Below, one piece after another: positions 6,671 through 8,975 of a stretch of DNA of 8,975 nucleotides. The DNA is from Candidatus Sifarchaeum subterraneum (GTDB lineage: Archaea > Asgardarchaeota > Sifarchaeia > Sifarchaeales > Sifarchaeaceae), in the NCBI GenBank assembly GCA_016292335.1, contig JAECRX010000155.1, forward strand, positions 1 through 8,975, written 5' to 3'. The translations under genes were made by a program, and so were the position numbers. The notes under the pieces were generated by a model, which had not been told where the DNA came from, searched no databases, and was given only the letters and a program-made list of their open reading frames with translations. Position 1 is the first letter of the stretch. Each line of letters begins with the position of its first letter.

Positions 6671-6675
6671 CCTCC
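6671..6675 (-). promoter_or_regulatory. Ribosome binding site that sets the ppsA start
   Basis: On the minus strand GGAGG stands nine bases before the ATG at 6661. This is the only strong ribosome site in the region and decides against the start 22 codons further upstream. Confidence 0.75.
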
Positions 6676-6752
6676 GGGTGGTATGATGAAAGGAGAAACT
6701 CACTACCACAAAGATGAGGGAATGCAAGTGAGTAAGGTAAAGGAGGGATCTA

Positions 6753-6767
6753 AGTAGTATATTTCTA
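6753..6767 (-). promoter_or_regulatory. Possible TATA box for ppsA
   Basis: On the minus strand TAGAAATATACTACT has a purine-rich start and an AAATATACT core. It would start transcription near 6735, giving a leader of about 75 nt. Other AT-rich matches upstream (for example near 6790-6810) cannot be ruled out. Confidence 0.3.
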
Positions 6768-6828
6768 AATTCATATTAGATTTTTGGTTTTATACTGATA
6801 GCTTATATCTCTGAAAAGACGTCAATCA

Positions 6829-6846
6829 GTTACATTTATAAAAATA
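6829..6846 (+). promoter_or_regulatory. TATA promoter of the aminopeptidase gene
   Basis: TTTATAAAAAT at 6835-6845 is close to the archaeal TATA consensus and would start transcription near 6867. A second candidate, GTATAATTTA near 6877-6886, would start near 6905. Either lies upstream of both possible start codons (6928 and 6979). Confidence 0.45.
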
Positions 6847-6978
6847 AGGCGAAAACAAAACTTAAGAAGATCAGTATGTATAATTTACACTTATTTCTTT
6901 TCAAAAAATAAGGAAATCATCTATATAATGGAAATTCATATAGAAACTGAAGATACAAATTGTAGAGATGATCCGATA

Positions 6979-8484
6979 ATGAAAATTATGGTCAAAAAAG
7001 GAAAAATCGAAGAGGAACCAGCGGAAATAATTGTTCTAAGTCATTATGAAGATTTGAAGGAGCTAAAAGGTTCTAAGCACGTCGTTGATGTGGCGTTAAA
7101 TGGTGCAATCACGGAATTAGTTGAAAGTAAGGATCTCAAAGGAGAATTAAATGAGATAAAAGTGATTTATACTCATGGGCAAATCCCCTCAAAGCGTGTT
7201 CTTTTAGTGGGACTTGGTAAAAAAGAAGAGTTGACTCTTGACAATGTGAGACAAGCTTCTGGAAAGGCAATTGTTCATATTCGTGATATGGGGATAAAAT
7301 CCTTTGTTACACCCCTACATGGATCTGATGAGTTAGCTAGTGATATTGTTGATTTAGCACAAGCTCTGGTAGAGGGATGTATTCTAGGTGTATATCAATT
7401 TACCGAATACAAGACTGAGGATCTAGATAAGATAAAGGAAATTGACGAATTCATATTAATTGAAGAGGATGAAAGTAAAATATCTGAAATTCAACAGGGA
7501 GTTAAAGTCGGAGAAATTATTGCTAACGCTACATGCTTTACAAGGGATCTTGTGAATTATCCAGCCAATAAAGGCACCCCTACTTTCCTAGCAGAAAAAG
7601 CCAAGCAAATTTCTGATAAGCTTGGCCTCAAATGTAAAATCCTTTCAGAAAAAGACATGAAGAAACTGGGTATGGGAGCTCTGTTAGGGGTAGCACAGGG
7701 TAGTGATCAGCCGGCCAAATTTATCATCTTGGAGCACAATGCAGATAAAGAGGATTTAGATACTTTTGTCCTTTGCGGTAAAGGGATAACTTTTGACAGC
7801 GGAGGTATCTCCATTAAGCCTGCAAAAGGTATGGAAGAGATGAAAACCGATATGGCAGGTGCTGCAACAGTATTGGGAGTAATGAAAGCAGTTGGAGAAC
7901 TGGAACTGCCTCTCCGTGTTGTGAGTTTGATCCCAGCTACTGAAAATTTGCCAAGTGGAAAGGCATACAAACCTGGAGATATTTTGAAATCCTATTCGGG
8001 CAAAACGATAGAAGTGATAAATACGGACGCAGAAGGACGACTTATTCTCGCTGATGCTTTGGGATATGCAGCAAAATATAAACCAAAAGCTGTAATTGAT
8101 ATAGCAACTTTAACTGGTGCATGTGTTGTCGCTTTGGGGCATCATGCGACTGGTATGATGGGAACAGATGATGAATTGATGGAAAAAATAAGCCAGACGG
8201 GAAAATCTACCAATGAAAGAGTTTGGCAGTTACCTCTCTTTAAAGAATATTACGAGCAGATAAAAAGTGACATAGCAGACGTTAAAAACGTTGGCGGAAG
8301 ACCAGCAGGGGCCATAACTGCAGCAGCCTTTTTAAGTAAATTTATTGAAGGTTGTCCATGGGTACATCTTGACATAGCTGGAACCGAATGGACAGAAAAA
8401 GCCAAGCCTTATACTCCGAAAGGTGCTACTGGCGTAGGTGTTAGACTTTTGATTCATTTTCTTAGAAATATATCTGAAAACTAG
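6979..8484 (+). CDS. pepA: Leucyl aminopeptidase, peptidase family M17
   Basis: This is a cytosolic two-metal aminopeptidase that removes N-terminal residues from peptides, normally as a hexamer. In the 501-residue form, the N-terminal domain spans about 1-160 and the catalytic domain about 170-495. All M17 active-site residues are present: Lys268 and Asp273 in GKGITFDSGG, Lys280 in ISIKP, Asp291 in KTDMAGA, and Asp350, Glu352 and Arg354 in the signature NTDAEGRL. These sit two positions from their E. coli PepA counterparts, which supports the start at 6979. That ATG also has GAGATGATC five bases upstream, and the protein then begins MKIMVKKG, like other M17 proteins. The longer ATG at 6928 would add 17 polar residues and has only a weak, distant AGGA. 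The gene appears monocistronic, divergent from ppsA, and ends in TAG. Confidence 0.96.
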   Translation: MKIMVKKGKIEEEPAEIIVLSHYEDLKELKGSKHVVDVALNGAITELVESKDLKGELNEIKVIYTHGQIPSKRVLLVGLGKKEELTLDNVRQASGKAIVHIRDMGIKSFVTPLHGSDELASDIVDLAQALVEGCILGVYQFTEYKTEDLDKIKEIDEFILIEEDESKISEIQQGVKVGEIIANATCFTRDLVNYPANKGTPTFLAEKAKQISDKLGLKCKILSEKDMKKLGMGALLGVAQGSDQPAKFIILEHNADKEDLDTFVLCGKGITFDSGGISIKPAKGMEEMKTDMAGAATVLGVMKAVGELELPLRVVSLIPATENLPSGKAYKPGDILKSYSGKTIEVINTDAEGRLILADALGYAAKYKPKAVIDIATLTGACVVALGHHATGMMGTDDELMEKISQTGKSTNERVWQLPLFKEYYEQIKSDIADVKNVGGRPAGAITAAAFLSKFIEGCPWVHLDIAGTEWTEKAKPYTPKGATGVGVRLLIHFLRNISEN

Positions 8485-8526
8485 GAAATTAGAGGAATGA
8501 AGTGAAAAAAACCTCTTTCATTTTCC
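8484..8526 (+). terminator. Possible hairpin after the aminopeptidase gene
   Basis: GGAAA (8484-8488) and AGAGG (8491-8495) can pair with TTTCC (8522-8526) and CCTCT (8512-8516), leaving an A-rich loop. A competing fold pairs AGGAATGAA with TTCATTTTCCT. The stems are interrupted and only four T residues follow, so function as a terminator is uncertain. Confidence 0.3.
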
Positions 8527-8633
8527 TGCTGATGTCATTCAGAATTACCTGACGAAAAATGGAGATATGCACTTTTTAACTCATCAAAAGCGATTTTATG
8601 AAGATTAAACTCTTTTAAAAGAGGGTGTGTCAT

Positions 8634-8906
8634 TTGCCGAAATGGATCCTTAAAGGAATTATTTTAGAGATGTCAGTATCGGTAAAACCTCAATATGCAG
8701 ACGTTTAACAACAGGCTATTTTTTGGAACAATATAGAATTAACTATGGTGCCCCGTCTTATGTGAAGCATATGTCAGTTAAAACATCATCTGAGAAGGAA
8801 GAAGAAGTTATACTCCATTTCCTGGATATTAATGAACAAACGAGAATATCAATCCTCGACTCTAGTTATTTTCATGGCATCGATATCATATAGCTCGTAT
8901 ATGACG
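8634..8906 (+). pseudogene. Broken Rab/Ras-type small GTPase
   Basis: Joining two frames recovers the first half of a small GTPase. From a TTG at 8634 (GAGGGTG six bases upstream) the protein starts PKWILKGIIL, strand 1. Near 8667 one base is missing, and the next frame continues DVSIGKTSICRRLTTGYF, the P-loop GxxxxGKTS and helix 1. Then come a switch I-like stretch (YRINYGAPSYVKHMSV), a charged insertion, strand 3 with a changed DxxGQ motif (FLDINEQTRI), SSYFHGIDII, an in-frame TAG at 8891-8893, and LVYDVT. From strand 3 on, this aligns without gaps to the Rab pattern WDTAGQERF...SSYYRGAD...LLVYDVT. The switch I Thr appears as Asn and the DxxG Gly as Glu, so nucleotide hydrolysis would fail even if translated. 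The second half, with the NKxD and SAK guanine motifs, is absent because transposon-end sequence begins at about 8907. Such GTPases are numerous in Asgard archaea and scarce elsewhere in Archaea. Confidence 0.75.
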
Positions 8907-8975
8907 TGACTTCCTCCCCTCCCTGAAGTGAAGGGCTTCCAGCTTTCCTCTGTGTTCTCGCCTCGTCACCAAGGG
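8907..8975 (-). mobile_element. Terminus of an IS200/IS605-type (TnpB) element, cut by the window edge
   Basis: Base composition shifts abruptly at about 8907. On the minus strand the sequence reads into a hairpin, CCCTTC (8935-8930) with GGAGGG (8922-8917) and a 7-nt loop, followed by the terminal GAGGAAGTCA ending at 8907. Archaeal IS1341/TnpB-type elements characteristically end downstream of tnpB in a GC-rich hairpin followed by GAGGAAGTCA-like sequence. By that pattern this is the right end of an element whose tnpB, if present, lies beyond the right edge on the minus strand. Two minus-strand frames are open from the edge through the hairpin, so the tnpB C-terminus may run into this end. 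No transposase motif is visible in the window, so the assignment rests on the terminal pattern from memory. Confidence 0.55.

Larger units (their letters stand above)
6662..6978. other. Divergent intergenic region between ppsA and the aminopeptidase
   Basis: This 317-bp stretch holds no credible gene. Two open frames merely extend the flanking genes upstream of their supported starts (ppsA to 6727, aminopeptidase to 6928). It contains the ppsA ribosome site (GGAGG, minus, 6671-6675) and TATA-like elements for both directions. It also contains a 6-bp inverted repeat in the ppsA leader, GTGGTA at 6678-6683 with TACCAC at 6704-6709, just upstream of the ribosome site. No tRNA or other RNA gene is visible. 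Confidence 0.6.

Noticed and set aside
6662..6727. 22-residue N-terminal extension of the PEP synthase
   Set aside because: It is hydrophobic and unlike PpsA N-termini, has no ribosome site, and the ATG at 6661 has GGAGG at a suitable distance.
6928..6978. 17-residue N-terminal extension of the aminopeptidase
   Set aside because: M17 proteins normally begin near the MKIMVKKG segment, the ATG at 6979 has a closer ribosome site, and active-site numbering then nearly equals that of E. coli PepA. It is not fully excluded.
8498..8608. Open stretch of about 35 codons between pepA and the GTPase relic
   Set aside because: It starts after a stop, has no ribosome site and no recognisable domain. It could be a fragment of another decayed gene, but nothing supports that.
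888..8893. Readthrough of TAG codons (as for pyrrolysine) in the two broken genes
   Set aside because: Each relic also carries another lesion (a TGA and a missing front half; a frameshift and altered GTPase motifs), and pepA uses TAG as its normal stop. Ordinary decay explains them better.

Overview
The window looks like chromosomal DNA of an archaeon, most likely an Asgard (Promethearchaeota) lineage. AT-rich intergenic DNA carries archaeal BRE/TATA-type promoters and oligo-T tracts, and several genes have Shine-Dalgarno sites. Two features point to Asgard: a small longin/roadblock-like protein (2007-2516, minus), and the decayed remains of a Rab/Ras-type small GTPase at the right end (8634-8906). 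Both families are typical of Asgard genomes. The lineage call is an inference from these two features only.

Layout, left to right. 1-368 is AT-rich and has no convincing gene. It holds a palindrome nested in an imperfect inverted repeat, one copy of a 23-bp repeat, an open frame running off the left edge, and a promoter with a 16-bp tandem repeat near its predicted transcription start. 369-785 is a small winged-helix protein followed by oligo-T tracts that include the second copy of the 23-bp repeat. 855-1292 is a broken EamA/DMT transporter with two in-frame stops and no first half. 1395-1910 (minus) is a nitroreductase-family flavoprotein, and 2007-2516 (minus) is the longin-like protein; a GC-rich structured element lies between them. 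A shared divergent promoter region (2517-2675) separates these from a GT-A-fold glycosyltransferase (2676-3881). That gene converges on a large phosphoenolpyruvate synthase (3878-6661, minus), and their stop codons share the four bases TTAA. A 317-bp divergent intergenic region leads to an M17 leucyl aminopeptidase (6979-8484). Beyond it lie a possible hairpin, the GTPase pseudogene, and the terminus of an IS200/IS605-type (TnpB) element that begins within the GTPase reading frame and leaves the window on the right.

The intact genes are mostly metabolic (PEP synthase for gluconeogenesis, aminopeptidase, nitroreductase, glycosyltransferase). They form no obvious pathway cluster, and most are single-gene units on alternating strands. 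The most notable signals are the two pseudogenes that only appear when frames are joined across stops or shifts, and the transposon end that cuts the GTPase just where its fourth core strand would end. I found no RNA gene, CRISPR array or new defence system.
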